NCBI RefSeq assembly: GCF_014698755.1
Contig: NZ_JACJTO010000026.1
Coordinates: 1 to 64,000, forward strand
Source: Aphanizomenon flos-aquae FACHB-1287
Lineage (GTDB): Bacteria > Cyanobacteriota > Cyanobacteriia > Cyanobacteriales > Nostocaceae
Reading direction: 5' to 3'
Length of the DNA stretch: 64,000 nucleotides
The stretch's first letter is position 1; each line of letters opens with the position of its first letter. Made by a program: the position numbers and the translations under genes. Positions 56,258 through 64,000 of the stretch are shown here, in pieces. The notes under the pieces were generated by a model. It did not search any database, had not been told where the DNA came from, and was given only the letters and a program-made list of their open reading frames with translations.

Positions 56258-56515
56258 ATGCCACAAAATACGGATTACAAAAATACCACTTCAGAAAATC
56301 AAGGAATGCCTACTATAAGAGAAGATAATGCCTACAAAAAAAGGCTGAATGGTTGGGTTGTAGCCCGCGTCGTTACTGAACAAGAAAAAGTAATTGTTTC
56401 CCGTTTCCGTAGTCGTTCTGATGCTGAAGGCTATATTCAGCACATTCGTCAAATGATTCCTAACTCTGTTTTTGAGCTTTTCTTTGATTCTCAACGCAAA
56501 GAAGTTGTCATGTAA
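56258..56515 (+). CDS. Small conserved protein, 85 residues, unknown function
   Basis: The translation starts MPQNTDYKNTTSENQGMPTI and has a compact C-terminal part: NGWVVARVVTEQEKVIVSRF, RSRSDAEGYIQHIRQMIPNS and FELFFDSQRKEVVM, a plausible small αβ fold. The coding pattern is clear in this frame, while the overlapping frame at 56110 is not credible. I do not recognise a named family. No signal peptide. It stands alone, converging on the M3 peptidase gene with a 72-bp gap. Confidence 0.65.
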   Translation: MPQNTDYKNTTSENQGMPTIREDNAYKKRLNGWVVARVVTEQEKVIVSRFRSRSDAEGYIQHIRQMIPNSVFELFFDSQRKEVVM

Positions 56516-56587
56516 ATCTAAAAAAGGCAAGGGGTAAGAGATAAGATAATTCCCCTCATTCCCTCATTCCTTGTCCCTATTGCCAAT

Positions 56588-58693
56588 TTACACAGCAGTC
56601 AGCAGTCCATTGTGTTTGAGTAAAGCCTTGGTACTGGGTTCTCGTCCCCGGAAGGTTTTAAAAACATCCATAGGATGCTGACTGCCACCTAGTGCTAAAA
56701 TTGTATCTCGATAGCGTCTGCCAATGGCGTGAATTGCAACTTCATTTTCTAAGCCCGCCTCCTCAAAGGCCGCAAAAGCATCAGCACTAAGAACCTCAGC
56801 CCACTTATAGCTATAATATCCGGCTGCATAACCCCCTTCAAAAATATGACCGAAAGCACACAGAAAAGCATCCTCAGGTAATGGTGGTAACACAGTCGTT
56901 AACTTAGCAATCCGGTGTCGCACATTTGTTATGGTTTCTTGACCATTGGGGCAATATCGGTTATGTAATTCCAAATCCACACTACTAAAATCTAGTTGTC
57001 GTAGCATAGCTGAACCACTCATATAATTACGTGCCGCCCATAACTTTTGGTAATAATGCTCCGGTAAGGCTTCACCCGTTTGATAATGTTTAGCCATACC
57101 AAATAATGTCTGACGGTCATAACACCAATTTTCCATAAATTGGCTTGGTAATTCGATAGCGTCCCATTCAACATTATTAATACCTGCTGCCCCCAGATAA
57201 TTTACCTTAGTCAGCATATGATGTAAACCATGTCCAAATTCATGGAACAATGTCTCAACCTCATCAAAAGTCATCAAGCTTGGATTACCACCGACAGGAG
57301 GAGTTTGGTTACAAATCAAATAAGCTACAGGTAAGCGGATAGTAGTTAACCCCTTTTCTGTGACTTTTTTACGGTGAATACAAGCATCCATCCAAGCACC
57401 ACCACGTTTTTCTGCGGGACGGCTATAAGCATCTAAGTAAAAATAAGCAATGGGTTCACCATATTTATCAGCTATTTGGAAATAACGGACATCTTTATGC
57501 CATATTGGTGCTTGACCATCAGCAGGAGTCACTGTCACCCCAAAAAGCCGTTTTACTAGCCCAAATAAGCCATCTAGCACTTGAGGAAGGGGAAAATAGG
57601 GGCGTAACTGCTCAGATGTAAAGGCAAATTGTTCTTCCCGTTGACGTTCAGCCCAAAAGTTAATATCCCAATGTTGCAAATTTTCTGCTTCTACTGCGGC
57701 TTTATTTTGGGCAAAAGCCTTGAGTTTCTCTAAATCTTTGACCGCAGCATTATAACTAGCTTGACGCAGTTCTTCTAATAGCTTTTCTACAGAGGGAACA
57801 TCCTTGGCCATCTTACTAGCTAAACTGAGTTCAGCAAAGGTCGCAAAGCCAATTAATTGAGCTAGTTCTTGACGTAACTCTAAAATGCGAATAATTAAAG
57901 GATTATTATCTAATTCTCCAGAAAATGCCCTGGTAATATAAGCCTTATACAGTTTTTCCCGCAAGTCTCGTCGGGTACTGTGCTGCATGAACGGGAAATA
58001 GCAAGGAAAATCTAAAGTAATATGCCAGGGACCATCTTCAGGGGTGGCCTCCTCTGCCCCATTAGCCCGCGCAACTTGGGCTGCAAGGCTTAACAAACTA
58101 CTTGGCAAGCCATCAATGTCATTTTGGGTGGTGAGGATTAAAATAAAGCCTTTGGTGGCATCTAGGACATGATTAGCAAACCTAGTGGCTAGTTCTGCTA
58201 ATTCCATCTGAATAGCATTAAAACGCTCTCTGTCTTTTCCTTCTAGACCAACACCAGCAAATTCTGCATCTCGAATGGCAGCTTCGACAATTCTCTGTTG
58301 TGCTGAATCTAAAGTTCTCCAGGTAGAACTATTCCGAATTGCTTTAAAAGCATTATAAATGGGTTTACTTTGACCCAGGATATTCATAAACTGAACCACT
58401 CGCGGCTGTACCTTTTCATAGGTGATACGTAGTTCTGGACTATTTTTCACACCCATTAAATGATTCAGTATTCCCCAACTCCAATTTAGCCTTTCTGTCA
58501 ATTTTTCCAGAGGTTCTACTAAACCGCTCCAAGTAGGCTCTATATTTGCCTCTAAGTCGGTTAATTGCTTTTCCAGTTCTGCTAATAGATAGCTAAAAGC
58601 TGGTTCGACTTGCTCTGATTTAATAGCCGCAAATGCGGGTAAGCCGGAGCTTTGCAGCAGGGGATTCTGATAAGTAGTAGCAGTTGCACCCAT
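56588..58693 (-). CDS. M3 family zinc metallopeptidase (oligopeptidase A-like)
   Basis: The 701-residue enzyme has the zinc site LFHEFGHGLHHMLTKV (about residue 480; HEFGH), preceded by MTFDEVE and followed by EWDAIELPSQFMENWCYD with the third ligand region. Further family blocks are GKDRERFNAIQMELAELATR and FGHIFEGGYAAGYYSYKWAE. It cleaves short peptides, possibly signal-peptide remnants, in the cytoplasm; there is no signal peptide. Length fits oligopeptidase A/PrlC. Monocistronic. Confidence 0.95.
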   Translation of the reverse strand: MGATATTYQNPLLQSSGLPAFAAIKSEQVEPAFSYLLAELEKQLTDLEANIEPTWSGLVEPLEKLTERLNWSWGILNHLMGVKNSPELRITYEKVQPRVVQFMNILGQSKPIYNAFKAIRNSSTWRTLDSAQQRIVEAAIRDAEFAGVGLEGKDRERFNAIQMELAELATRFANHVLDATKGFILILTTQNDIDGLPSSLLSLAAQVARANGAEEATPEDGPWHITLDFPCYFPFMQHSTRRDLREKLYKAYITRAFSGELDNNPLIIRILELRQELAQLIGFATFAELSLASKMAKDVPSVEKLLEELRQASYNAAVKDLEKLKAFAQNKAAVEAENLQHWDINFWAERQREEQFAFTSEQLRPYFPLPQVLDGLFGLVKRLFGVTVTPADGQAPIWHKDVRYFQIADKYGEPIAYFYLDAYSRPAEKRGGAWMDACIHRKKVTEKGLTTIRLPVAYLICNQTPPVGGNPSLMTFDEVETLFHEFGHGLHHMLTKVNYLGAAGINNVEWDAIELPSQFMENWCYDRQTLFGMAKHYQTGEALPEHYYQKLWAARNYMSGSAMLRQLDFSSVDLELHNRYCPNGQETITNVRHRIAKLTTVLPPLPEDAFLCAFGHIFEGGYAAGYYSYKWAEVLSADAFAAFEEAGLENEVAIHAIGRRYRDTILALGGSQHPMDVFKTFRGREPSTKALLKHNGLLTAV

Positions 58694-59082
58694 GGTAGTG
58701 AATTAATAGCCGATGAATTAGTGGGGAACAATGATTTTTCTTTACTAACTGATAATGGACTGTAAGAATAAAATTTCCCATTGCTAAAATGGTAATTTTG
58801 TAAAAAATAATACAGAAGTTCAGAAGCCAGAATCCTCAAATCAATTAAGTATGATTTTATACATTAATTAATATTTACTTCTATCCTTATACCAGTTATA
58901 CAAGAAGTCCATTCATAGCGTAGCGTAATGTGGCTGTATGCTTCTATAATTCCTCACTACTTAATTACTGGAAATTCTTTATTGATAACCTTATAGAGCC
59001 CAAGGTAAAGGAAAAATTCTAGCAATAAGGAACTTTCTCTCCTGCTCACCGTCATTTTCGTGTTAACTGTTTTCTGAAAATT
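58694..59082. other. Divergent spacer
   Basis: A 389-bp gap between the peptidase (minus) and the DUF1823 gene (plus). AT-rich, no recognised gene, repeat or RNA; it must hold both promoters. Confidence 0.5.
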
Positions 59083-59460
59083 ATGTCTAATCTTCCACCA
59101 CTAAATACAGAAACAATTTGGGCAATTATTAACGATACAATTGATGATACCACTGTTAAACAATTAGTATGGTATCATTTAGGTTATCGTTATAATGATA
59201 TCACAGAATTATGGGATTATAGTCAAGTAGCATCAGGATGGCAAGATGAATATCCGCAACCACCAGATTTTATTGATTCTCGTCCTGCAATTATGAAATT
59301 AACTCGTTCTATTCCTCCAGAAAACAAACAAGTTCTCAAGGAAAAACTCGGTTTTAAAGGTTATAAAATTGGTGAATTTGGTCCTCGACAAACCCGCAGA
59401 GCTACATTAGCAAATTGGTTATTAAGTTATATGTTGATAACTACGGGTAAAATTGAGTAA
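59083..59460 (+). CDS. DUF1823 family protein
   Basis: The 125-residue protein matches the DUF1823 pattern: LNTETIWAIINDTIDDTTVK, QLVWYHLGYRYN, VASGWQDEYPQPPDFIDSRP and FKGYKIGEFGPRQTRRATLA, then NWLLSYMLIT. The family occurs in cyanobacteria and plastid-bearing eukaryotes; function is unknown. No signal peptide or membrane helix. It lies 246 bp before aroK on the same strand. Confidence 0.8.
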   Translation: MSNLPPLNTETIWAIINDTIDDTTVKQLVWYHLGYRYNDITELWDYSQVASGWQDEYPQPPDFIDSRPAIMKLTRSIPPENKQVLKEKLGFKGYKIGEFGPRQTRRATLANWLLSYMLITTGKIE

Positions 59461-59706
59461 AGTTGTTATAGAACAGTTCCCATGCTTGTGAGGTACAAAG
59501 TTTTTGAGTTTTAGGGAACAGGGAATAAATTTGTGTGTACTTCATGAGAATGGGAAACGATATATTTAGAAATATTACCAAAATATCCCTAACCTGAGAA
59601 AAGGAAAGGGAATTTTGGTCAGGTTCCCGGATTAAATTTCAGTTTTTTGGCATTCACCCATTTAAGCTTAAATAATAATTAATAATTTCACAGGAGAAAA
59701 ATACTG

Positions 59707-60243
59707 GTGATTGATCTATTAAAAGGGGTTAACCTCTACTTAATTGGGATGATGGGAGTTGGGAAAACAACGGTAGGAAAATTACTCGCACAGGAAGTCG
59801 GTTATAGATTTGTTGATACAGATGAAATTATAGTTAAAGCAGTAGGTAAATCTATTAACGAAATATTTACCGAAAATGGTGAAACTGATTTTCGTCAATT
59901 GGAAAGTGATGTGTTAGGTCAAGTTTGTGCATATACTAAGTTAATTGTAGCTACTGGTGGCGGTATTGTCATGCAGCAGCAAAATTGGGGTTATCTTCGT
60001 CATGGTTTGATAGTTTGGTTAGATGTACCAATACAAATCATATTAGAGCGCTTGGCAGAAGATCATACCAGACCACTGTTACAAAATTCCGATCCTCAAG
60101 GTAAATTAAGCTCGCTTTTAGAACAACGTCAACATAAGTATTCCCAAGCTGATTTACATATTACCATTACTGCCACGGAAACACCAGAGGAAATTGCCAC
60201 GCGGATCTTAACTACAATTCCCAGTATTTTGAAAAAGTCATAA
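59707..60243 (+). CDS. aroK: Shikimate kinase
   Basis: The 178-residue enzyme phosphorylates shikimate in aromatic amino-acid synthesis. Walker A GMMGVGKTTVGKLLA is at about 15-29, the shikimate-binding DTDE and IFTENGETDFRQLE blocks follow, then ATGGGIVMQQQNW and the lid RLAEDHTRPLLQ. The start is GTG at 59707, supported by CAGGAGA a few bases upstream. Length is normal. Monocistronic. Confidence 0.95.
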   Translation: MIDLLKGVNLYLIGMMGVGKTTVGKLLAQEVGYRFVDTDEIIVKAVGKSINEIFTENGETDFRQLESDVLGQVCAYTKLIVATGGGIVMQQQNWGYLRHGLIVWLDVPIQIILERLAEDHTRPLLQNSDPQGKLSSLLEQRQHKYSQADLHITITATETPEEIATRILTTIPSILKKS

Positions 60244-60416
60244 TTTCTGCTGAAAATAATCACAATTTGGGGTAATTTACAGACTCGCTTTCTATTTTAT
60301 CTATAAAAAGATAGAGAAAGCGGGTAATTTTTTATCAAAAGAAAGATGCAGAATTATCATATCAAGAGTTGAATTAAATCTAGATTCTCTAGTTATTTTA
60401 AACGGGAATAAAATCT

Positions 60417-61583
60417 ATGACTATATTTTCTCTTGATGAACTCAAAAATTTAGTCCAAAATCCTCAATATCCATGTGTTTCTCTGTATCTACCTATGGAA
60501 AGATTGGGAGGGGAAACACGACAAAATCCCGTTCGGTTTAAAAATTTAATTCGAGAAGCGGAAAAACGCTTAGATGAAATGGGTTTACGTTCCACTGAGT
60601 CGGTAAACTTGCTTAAACCAGCGATGGAATTAGATAATATTGGTTTTTGGGAAAATCAAAATCAGGGATTAGTAATTTTTAGTTCTCCCAATCTATTTCG
60701 TTACTATTGTTTACCAATTTCCTTTCCTCAATTGACAATTGTTGGCAAGAATTTTCACATCAAACCCTTACTAGAACTGATTAATAATGATGGAAAGTTC
60801 TATATTTTGGCATTGAGTCAAAATCATGTCAAATTTTACGCTGGAACGCGCTACAAGCTAGATGAAATAGCAGTAGAAAATATGCCCAAAAATCTGGCGG
60901 AAACACTTCTAGAAGATGAATTTCAAAAGGGTGTACAGCACAGAATTGGTACACCGCGAAGTGTAAGTTATGCCTCTCAACAACCGGGTTCTGTCCATGG
61001 ACAGGGTAGTTCAGATCGGGAAAAACATGAGCGAGAGATTTTAAATTTTTGTTATGCTGTTGATACTGCATTACATGAAATCTTAAGAGATGAAAAAGCA
61101 CCTTTAATATTAGCAGGAGTAGATTATTTATTACCAATTTACCAAAAGGCTAATACCTATACACATTTTTTAGAAACAGGTATTACTGGTAATGTGGAAT
61201 TGATGAAAATGGCAGAATTAAATCGTGCAGCTTGGGAAATTGTTTCTCCTTTATTTCAACAGGAATATGAAGAGATAATGGCTGTTTATCTGCAATTAGC
61301 GGGGGAAGAAAGTATCAAGATTGCTAATGACATAAAAACAATTATTCCGGCTGCATATTATCAAAGAGTTGATACTTTGTTTGTGCCTTTAAAACAACAT
61401 ATATGGGGTAAATTTGATTTACCAAATGCCACAGTTGAATTACACCCAGAACCAGCACCAGATGATGAAGATATGTTAGATTTTGCCGTGATTCATACCA
61501 TATTAAATGGTGGTAGAGTTTATACTCTTGAACCAGAAGCAATGCCTAGTGGACTCAAAGTAGCGGCTATTTGCCGATATTAA
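60417..61583 (+). CDS. baeRF-like protein (bacterial archaeo-eukaryotic release factor family, family 3 type)
   Basis: The 388-residue protein looks like the baeRF family: FSLDELKNLVQNPQYPCVSLYLPMERLGGETRQNPVRFKNLIREAEKRL at the start, NQGLVIFSSPNLFRYYCLPI, HIKPLLELINNDGKFYILALSQNHVKFYAG and DKAPLILAGVDYLLPIYQKANTY-like strands near residue 225, then the C-terminal YTLEPEAMPSGLKVAAICRY. The related eRF1/Pelota proteins act on ribosomes, but the bacterial versions are uncharacterised. The GGQ motif of true release factors is not present; a PGSVHGQGSSD loop lies near the middle. Function is inferred only. Confidence 0.65.
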   Translation: MTIFSLDELKNLVQNPQYPCVSLYLPMERLGGETRQNPVRFKNLIREAEKRLDEMGLRSTESVNLLKPAMELDNIGFWENQNQGLVIFSSPNLFRYYCLPISFPQLTIVGKNFHIKPLLELINNDGKFYILALSQNHVKFYAGTRYKLDEIAVENMPKNLAETLLEDEFQKGVQHRIGTPRSVSYASQQPGSVHGQGSSDREKHEREILNFCYAVDTALHEILRDEKAPLILAGVDYLLPIYQKANTYTHFLETGITGNVELMKMAELNRAAWEIVSPLFQQEYEEIMAVYLQLAGEESIKIANDIKTIIPAAYYQRVDTLFVPLKQHIWGKFDLPNATVELHPEPAPDDEDMLDFAVIHTILNGGRVYTLEPEAMPSGLKVAAICRY

Positions 61584-61866
61584 TTTAATATTACTTTTTA
61601 GTGGTGTGTTTTCTTTCGTAGACAACGCACCTTTTTAAATTCTATATTTTGCATTTAATAAGTATTTGTCAGGATATATTACTAGTGGAAATTATAAAAT
61701 ATCTTCAAAATAGTGATTAACTACGCAAAAACACTTAATATAGTTTTTAGAATTTTTGAGAATTTCTAGCAAGCTAATAACATGATGGTACTTTAAACTA
61801 GCTTAAAATAAAGTAATGGCAATTTATTCCTAAAAAATCTCTAATTATCTTTATTATGGAAGATTT

Positions 61867-61892
61867 TGTTCCTAGTCTTTGATTAGGAATGC
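61867..61892. repeat. CCTAGTC palindromic repeat, copy 1
   Basis: GTTCCTAGTCTTTGATTAGG followed by AATG: inverted arms around TTT. Confidence 0.7.
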
Positions 61893-61913
61893 TATTTTTT
61901 TTGGCTTTTTCCT

Positions 61914-61938
61914 CGTTCCTAGTCTCTGACTGGGAACG
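61914..61938. repeat. CCTAGTC palindromic repeat, copy 2
   Basis: CGTTCCTAGTCTCTGACTGG followed by GAACG: a more complete palindrome, 47 bp from copy 1. The same sequence class is a common repeat in cyanobacterial spacers. Confidence 0.75.
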
Positions 61939-61949
61939 TACTTGATGCT

Positions 61950-64000
61950 TTATAAATCAATAAATTGTTTCCTCGCTGCTGCTAAAATTAATCGTTGTTC
62001 AGCACGAGCGATCGCTTTATAGGTCATTTCTACAGCTTCCGGTTCTACAGAAATAGAAGTAATTCCCCATTCTATTAACTTATCAATTATTTCTGGATAA
62101 AGCACGGGAGCTTGACCACAGATAGAACAGGGAATACCTCCAGCTTGAGACATTTTAATTAATTGAGATATTGCTTTCATCACTGCTGGATGACTTTCAT
62201 CAAATATTCTCCCTAATTTTCCCTGTTCCCTCTCTATTCCTAATAACAATTGAGTTAAATCATTTGTGCCAATAGAAATACCCATCACACCAGCTTTAAT
62301 ATATTCAGGTAATAGAAATAGTATACTAGGAACTTCTGCCATGATCCATAATTGAAACTGAGATATTTGCATTAATTCAGCTTGCTCAACCTTATGACGA
62401 CAAAATATAAATTCTTCCACAGTACGGACAAAAGGTAATAGCAAATTAATATTTCTATAACCAGATGCTTGAACTATTGCTAAAGCTTCTAATTCCAATT
62501 CAAAAACTGTCGGATACTGCATATAACTGAAAACACCTCTGTCACCAAGAATTGATGACTGTAATAATGGTAAATTTTCACTTAATGATGTGAAATTATG
62601 GGCTGGTAAATCTAAAGAACGATAAAAAATAGGTCTGGGTAAAAAAGCGCGAGCAAACTGCATAATTTGCTGAGATAATAACTCTAATAATTCCGCCCGT
62701 CTTCCCTCTATTAACCATTGTTTAGGGTGTTTTCCTTCCAGAATATTTAACAGCATTAATTCAGAACGTAATAATCCCACCCCATCAACTGGTAAAGACT
62801 GTACCTGTTCAATTAATTGAGATTGACTTAAATTTACCATTAACTTAGTTGCAATTATTGGTAAATTACTAGGTTGATAATTAATAATTTTTTTCTCAGT
62901 GATTAATCCTTCTATCTCCTCACTAGGAAACTTTTCCTTATCTTCTGTGAGACGAAACACTTTCCCCTTATCTCCGTCTATTAATAATTTTTCACCGGCT
63001 TGTAAAAGAGTGGTTGCACCTATGGCACTAACAACCGCAGGAATACCTAACTCCCTAGCTAAAATTGCCCCGTGACTAGTTAATCCTCCTTGTTCTGTAA
63101 TAATGCCAGCAACTCCTTGTAGTAAAGGCAAGCAATCAGGAGTAATCATTGGTGCGATGAGAATTACGCCTTTGGGAACTTGTATTAGTTTCTGTGATAA
63201 ATTTAAAATATAGGCATTAGCAATAATTTTGCCTTTAGCTGCTCCAATACCTTGAATAAATTGGACACTTTCATTTACAGCTTCAGGAACAGAGACTTCT
63301 GTAATATAGAGTTTAGTTGCTAAAGATTCTTGAGCAACTGTCCATTTCATCGTTAAATTTGTCCCTAATTCACCGACTATTTGATTTCCCACAGAAATTA
63401 ATTCTTGTAAATATTCTTCTGGTAAAGCATATTCTTGTTGTTGAGATTCTGCCAAAATATAAGCCATTAGAAAATTACTATTTAATGTTGGTGGCAATTG
63501 TTCAGCAGAGAAAGAATTACCATGATCAAGACGATATGCTAACATTTTACTACCCAATTGTCGTTCTATTACCATCCCAGTTTTTGGTTCTATATAGTAA
63601 ACATCTGGTAATACCTCACCATTGGTAATTGCTAATCCTAAACCCCAGGTAGATTCAATATCCCATGGGGATGATTTAGTATTGATTGTGCCAGAGGCAA
63701 TGGCATTGTCAACAGGTTGCACCAATACCCCTAAATTAATTTTGGGCAAACTAATACCCACACTTTGCCAATATAGTAAACTTCTCGCACGAAATAACTG
63801 ACTCCAAAGTAGTTTTAAAGCTGCAGCAATTTCTTCTTCTTCACAGGGGCAAAATACCGACTCAAATAACCCAGATATATTATTCATTTCTTGGTTAGTT
63901 GATATGGCCAAACTTGGATGTAAAATTAAACTGCTTCTTTGCCATTGTCTGGCTGCTTGAAAAATTGTCCTCACCCAATTAAGTGGTACAGTAGCCGACA
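61950..64000 (-). CDS. Phosphoenolpyruvate synthase / PEP-utilising enzyme, 5' end outside the window
   Basis: At least 680 residues of a PEP-synthase-type enzyme. The part seen has the end of the N-terminal nucleotide-binding domain (LFRARSLLYWQSVGISLPKI, GLGLAITNGEVLPDVYYIEP), the phosphohistidine domain with the catalytic His in GGLTSHGAILARELGIPAVV, and the TIM-barrel PEP domain with GVGLLRSELMLLN, ILGDRGVFSYMQ, VMGISIGTNDLTQLLLGIER and the Cys in GGIPCSICGQAPVLYPEIID. The frame stays open to the right edge (residues before the internal GTG at 63974 read SATVPLNW), so the gene is cut by the window. It differs from classic PpsA in detail, so the exact substrate is open. Confidence 0.8.
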   Translation of the reverse strand, partial: SATVPLNWVRTIFQAARQWQRSSLILHPSLAISTNQEMNNISGLFESVFCPCEEEEIAAALKLLWSQLFRARSLLYWQSVGISLPKINLGVLVQPVDNAIASGTINTKSSPWDIESTWGLGLAITNGEVLPDVYYIEPKTGMVIERQLGSKMLAYRLDHGNSFSAEQLPPTLNSNFLMAYILAESQQQEYALPEEYLQELISVGNQIVGELGTNLTMKWTVAQESLATKLYITEVSVPEAVNESVQFIQGIGAAKGKIIANAYILNLSQKLIQVPKGVILIAPMITPDCLPLLQGVAGIITEQGGLTSHGAILARELGIPAVVSAIGATTLLQAGEKLLIDGDKGKVFRLTEDKEKFPSEEIEGLITEKKIINYQPSNLPIIATKLMVNLSQSQLIEQVQSLPVDGVGLLRSELMLLNILEGKHPKQWLIEGRRAELLELLSQQIMQFARAFLPRPIFYRSLDLPAHNFTSLSENLPLLQSSILGDRGVFSYMQYPTVFELELEALAIVQASGYRNINLLLPFVRTVEEFIFCRHKVEQAELMQISQFQLWIMAEVPSILFLLPEYIKAGVMGISIGTNDLTQLLLGIEREQGKLGRIFDESHPAVMKAISQLIKMSQAGGIPCSICGQAPVLYPEIIDKLIEWGITSISVEPEAVEMTYKAIARAEQRLILAAARKQFIDL

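Larger units (their letters stand above)
61584..61949. other. Convergent spacer with paired palindromic repeats
   Basis: The 366-bp AT-rich spacer between the baeRF-like gene (plus) and the PEP-synthase-like gene (minus) holds two CCTAGTC palindromes (61867-61892 and 61914-61938), which may act as terminators. Nothing else is recognised. Confidence 0.6.

Noticed and set aside
56110-56328. 72-codon frame on the plus strand
   Set aside because: It overlaps the better-supported 85-residue gene in another frame and has a low-complexity, Lys/Ser-rich product.

Overview
The window is cyanobacterial DNA, most likely from a filamentous heterocyst-forming species (order Nostocales); the genus is not determined. 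The evidence is direct: an atp1-type ATP synthase operon with both b and b' subunits, Psb29/Thf1, NdhS, a ferrochelatase carrying a chlorophyll-binding-type tail, about 19 HIP1 octamers (GCGATCGC), heptamer tandem repeats of the TTGTCAG type in spacers, AT-rich coding sequence, and several dispersed palindromic repeats.

Layout. (1) 1-5.9 kb is a DNA phosphorothioation (Dnd) island: a 57-residue protein and DndD, two Uma2-type nuclease-like proteins, Dnd-associated protein 4 and an SBD-HNH type restriction enzyme, all on the minus strand, facing a truncated DGQHR/DndB-like remnant on the plus strand. No dndC or dndE is visible. (2) 5.9-9.5 kb has two related minus-strand units ending in terminator hairpins (candidate small RNAs), then a histidine kinase followed by a His/Met-rich lipoprotein. 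(3) 9.6-14.4 kb holds enzymes and conserved proteins (RibD-C reductase, FemAB-like acyltransferase, DUF4346, amidase). (4) 14.6-25.3 kb is a cell-surface or secretome region: a 1564-residue TPR / O-GlcNAc-transferase / FkbM-methyltransferase protein, two paralogous small secreted proteins, a 1101-residue secreted protein and a 36-bp repeat protein. (5) 25.7-41 kb is housekeeping: ilvC, tmRNA, psb29, STAS protein, hemF, mrp, rodA, ndhS, purB, hemH and NDH-2. (6) 41.3-47.6 kb is the ATP synthase operon atpI-B-E-F'-F-H-A-G on the minus strand. (7) 47.9-64 kb holds a peptidoglycan amidase, a CobN/ChlH-family chelatase, a Doc toxin with an unusual overlapping partner, a CIRCE-controlled small gene, an ATP-grasp ligase, an M3 peptidase, aroK, a baeRF-like protein and a PEP-synthase-like gene that runs off the right edge.

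The least ordinary parts are the incomplete Dnd locus with its own PT-dependent restriction enzyme, the tandem small-RNA candidates beside it, the orphan CIRCE gene, the Doc module bounded by 36-bp perfect direct repeats, and the chelatase gene, which appears to have absorbed two different dispersed repeats in frame. Family names come from recognition of motifs by eye; no database search was possible.
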